Assembly (NCBI GenBank): GCA_003554235.1
Contig: PWFY01000035.1
Coordinates: 1 to 8,226, forward strand
Origin: Candidatus Aenigmatarchaeota archaeon
GTDB lineage: Archaea > Aenigmatarchaeota > Aenigmatarchaeia > PWEA01
DNA: 8,226 nucleotides
Reading direction: 5' to 3'
Shown: positions 6,388-8,226 of the stretch, in pieces
Position numbering within the stretch: position 1 is the stretch's first letter
Layout of the letters: every line of letters begins with the position of its first letter
Position numbers and translations under genes: made by a program
The notes under the pieces: generated by a model
Told to the model about the DNA's origin: nothing
The model's input: the letters and a program-made list of their open reading frames with translations, nothing else
Databases searched by the model: none

Positions 6388-7608
6388 ATGAGTGAAAATG
6401 TAGCAGTAATAGGTGTAGGGCACACAAAGTTTGGTGAGCTCTGGGACAAATCATGGGTAGAACTTGTAGAAGAGGCAGGCCTTCAGGCACTCCAGGATGC
6501 TGGAATACTGAAGAAGGATATTGATAAGTTCTTTCTGGGAAATATGTCTCTTGGAATGTTCGGTGGCCAGGAACACACGGCCTCTAAGGTATTCTCTGAG
6601 GTTTTTAAAGGCGGCGAGGACTCCGAGGTTCTCGGAAGGAGAGTGGAAGGAGCCTGTTCCTCGGGAGGCCTTGCTCTAGAGACTTCCTTTAATGATGTCC
6701 TAGCAGGTATGCAGAGCGGCGAGGACAGAATAGTTATGGCCGGAGGATTTGAAAAGATGACAGACAAGTCGACAGACGAGGCTACAAAGATACTCAGTGC
6801 TGCATCTGACATGGACAAGGAGATAGGTTTTACATTCCCTGCACTTTACGGAATGCTTAAGGACAGATACCTCGAGGAAACCGATGCAGAGGAGAAGGAT
6901 TTTGATTTTATAGCTGTCAAGAGCCATAAAAATGCATCAAAGAATCCAAGAGCACAGTATCCCTTTTAGGTAAGCTATGAAAAGGTTAAAAACTCATTTA
7001 AGGTTGCAAGTCCGACAAAGCTTTTGAACTCCTCAGGTATAGCGGACGGCGCTGCGGCGGTTATAATAACCACTGAAAGAAAGGCAAAGGAGCTGGGGTC
7101 AGACTATATTGTTTTGGAGGATGTGGAAGGGGCAAGCGACTCTATAGCTCTTTATGAAAGAGATGACATGCTTACACTTGTTTCGACGAAACAGGCGGCA
7201 GAAAAGGTCTATAAGTCATCTGGTTTCGGACCTCAAGACGTGGACATTGCCGAAGTACACGACTGTTTCTCGATCGCCGAAGCACTGGCCTTGGAGGACC
7301 TGGGCTTTTCACCAAAACGAGAAGTCTGGAGGTGGATAAGAAAGAGCTTGGAGGATTGTGAAAACAAAGAAGCTCCTATACCATATGAGCTTCCAAACAA
7401 CGACAGTCTTTTTGTAAATACTTCAGGAGGTCTCAAGGCCAAGGGACATCCCGTAGGGGCAACAGGTATAGCGCAGGTTGTGGAAGTTACAGAGCAGCTT
7501 AGAAATGAGGCCGGGGAAAGACAGATCCCCGACGCAGAAGTTGGTATAACACATAATGTAGGCGGAAGCGGAGGTACTGCCGTAGTATCATTGTTGAGAA
7601 AACCTTGA
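6388..7608 (+). CDS. Thiolase (archaeal acetoacetyl-CoA thiolase family) with in-frame TAG at codon 194
   Basis: This is a thiolase of the archaeal SCPx-like type, expected to join two acetyl-CoA molecules into acetoacetyl-CoA for HMG-CoA synthesis. The frame is open from ATG 6388 to TGA 7606-7608 except for one TAG at 6967-6969. Read through it gives 406 residues, close to the family's usual length of about 390. The upstream part has VAVIGVGHTKFGELWDKS at the N-terminus and nucleophile Cys90 in EGACSSGG. The downstream part has ADGAAA, His291 in HDCF, His354 in GLKAKGHPVGATG and HNVGGSGGTA. The family matches run across the TAG without insertion or deletion, and no start codon with a Shine-Dalgarno supports a separate second gene. 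Termination at the TAG would leave 193 residues lacking both catalytic histidines. Odd points: REVW (311-314) replaces the usual glycine-rich GEGG, and about 10 extra residues precede NTSGG. Amber decoding, read-through, recent pseudogene or sequence error are the options. The DUF35-HMG-CoA synthase gene follows after 7 nt. Confidence 0.85.
6967..6969 (+). other. In-frame TAG codon inside the thiolase gene
   Basis: TAG is codon 194, between Phe193 (AQYPF) and Val195 (VSYEKV). From memory of the family this is a variable, non-catalytic position where Glu or Lys is common, so a single change from GAG or AAG would make it. No clear pyrrolysine-insertion-like hairpin is seen just downstream, but such a structure is not strictly needed where UAG is efficiently decoded. 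Confidence 0.9.
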
Positions 7609-7614
7609 TGATAA
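7606..7614 (+). other. Triple in-frame stop TGA TGA TAA ending the thiolase gene
   Basis: Three consecutive stop codons in the thiolase frame end the gene, none of them TAG. No other gene in this window has tandem stops. They lie directly before the next ATG at 7616. Confidence 0.9.
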
Positions 7615-7615
7615 C

Positions 7616-8226
7616 ATGGAATGGACTGGGCCAGAATACAGAAGGACCTTGAATTTAAGGTATCTTAAAGGTAAGAAATGTAAGAGATGTGGTGAAATAT
7701 ATCTTTCTTCAAGAAATTATTGCAGTGACTGTGGAAGACAGGGGGAGCTAACTCACATAGATCTTCCCAAGACAGGTAAAGTATATTCGTCTTCTTTGAT
7801 ACACAAATCAACAAGCGACTTCGACCTTGATTCAAAGGTACCTTATTCTGTTGGTATTGTGGATCTAGACGGTGAGAATTTCAAGGCGCCTGGTATAATA
7901 GATACCAAGAAGAGACCTACAGGAAGTAAGGTTAGGGCTGAAATAGGACTTCTTGGAGAATCTAATCAGGTAAAGTTCTATACACATATATGGAGAAGGG
8001 ACCATGACTACCATCAACCCGAACCTCAAAAAGGAAGTTCTGATAAAAACGAAGGTGTCGGCATAGTCGACTATGGTGTCTACGTTCCAAGAAACAGAAT
8101 AAAGTCGGAAGAGATATGTAAGGTCTGGGGAGGTAGTGTAGAGGGACTGGTCAAAAGCTTTCCCGGAAAGTGGGATGACCCGGGATCCTATGCAATGAAC
8201 GCTGCTTTCAGATGTCTTGAGGACAG
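7616..8226 (+). CDS. DUF35 (Zn ribbon/OB-fold) fused to HMG-CoA synthase, 3' end outside window
   Basis: One open frame of 203 codons runs off the right edge. Residues 1-130 form a DUF35 protein: a Zn ribbon with Cys22, Cys25, Cys36 and Cys39 (CKRC and CSDC), then an OB-fold segment with GKVYSSSLIH, VPYSVGIVDLDG and KVRAEIG, ending near FYTHIWRR. A polar linker (about 133-147, PEPQKGSSDKNEG) leads into VGIVDYGVYVPRNRIKSEEI and CKVWGG, the characteristic N-terminus of archaeal HMG-CoA synthase, which condenses acetyl-CoA with acetoacetyl-CoA. In studied archaea DUF35 is a separate small subunit that bridges thiolase and HMG-CoA synthase and shares the CoA site. Here it is N-terminal and covalent. 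The catalytic Cys of the synthase lies beyond the window. The segment usually reading DEDT is WDDPGS here, so a divergent paralogue is possible. The start follows the thiolase stops closely and no clear Shine-Dalgarno is seen. Confidence 0.85.
   Translation, partial: MEWTGPEYRRTLNLRYLKGKKCKRCGEIYLSSRNYCSDCGRQGELTHIDLPKTGKVYSSSLIHKSTSDFDLDSKVPYSVGIVDLDGENFKAPGIIDTKKRPTGSKVRAEIGLLGESNQVKFYTHIWRRDHDYHQPEPQKGSSDKNEGVGIVDYGVYVPRNRIKSEEICKVWGGSVEGLVKSFPGKWDDPGSYAMNAAFRCLED

Noticed and set aside
6977..7023. A separate downstream gene for the second half of the thiolase
   Set aside because: The ATG at 6977 is out of frame and soon meets a stop. The first in-frame alternative start is a TTG at 7024 without a Shine-Dalgarno, inside a conserved segment. 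A split gene is therefore less likely than read-through or a nonsense change.
6970..7023. A pyrrolysine-insertion hairpin just after the TAG
   Set aside because: Only a weak AAGCT/AGCTT pairing about 45 nt apart is visible, too weak and distant to claim a structure.

Overview
The window is archaeal chromosomal DNA. The evidence is a translation block made of aIF5B, ribosomal protein S6e and aIF2-gamma; a four-gene pyruvate:ferredoxin oxidoreductase (POR) operon of the archaeal split-subunit type; an archaeal thiolase/DUF35/HMG-CoA synthase cluster; TATA-box promoters placed for leaderless transcripts; and GGTG/GAGGTG Shine-Dalgarno (SD) sites inside operons. AGA/AGG arginine and ATA isoleucine codons are common and base composition is moderate. 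The likely source is an anaerobic euryarchaeon-like lineage, possibly uncultivated. I cannot name the species. MSBL1-like or methanogen-related groups are only a guess.

Layout. Positions 1-2570 (minus strand) hold porG-porD-porA-porB, tightly packed: porG and porD abut, porD and porA are 1 nt apart, porA and porB overlap by 8 nt, and porB runs off the left edge. Positions 2571-2801 are a divergent intergenic region. It has a TATA element overlapped by a double inverted repeat on the porG side and two or three stacked TATA-like elements on the infB side. No gap in the window exceeds 300 bases. Positions 2802-6313 (plus strand) encode aIF5B, S6e and aIF2-gamma. Positions 6388-8226 (plus strand) encode an acetoacetyl-CoA thiolase-type enzyme, then a DUF35 (Zn ribbon plus OB fold) protein fused in one reading frame to the start of an HMG-CoA synthase, which continues past the right edge.

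How the parts work together. POR makes acetyl-CoA and reduced ferredoxin from pyruvate. Thiolase, DUF35 and HMG-CoA synthase condense acetyl-CoA toward HMG-CoA, the entry to mevalonate and archaeal lipids. The central genes run initiator-tRNA delivery, subunit joining and the small ribosomal subunit.

Most notable: (1) the thiolase frame is interrupted by one in-frame TAG at codon 194, with the same frame, full family homology and all catalytic residues continuing downstream. None of the seven gene stops visible here is TAG. This fits UAG decoded as pyrrolysine or read through, though a nonsense mutation or sequencing error remains possible. (2) The natural end of that gene carries three consecutive in-frame stops (TGA TGA TAA). 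(3) DUF35 is fused to the N-terminus of HMG-CoA synthase, where characterised archaeal systems use separate subunits of one complex.
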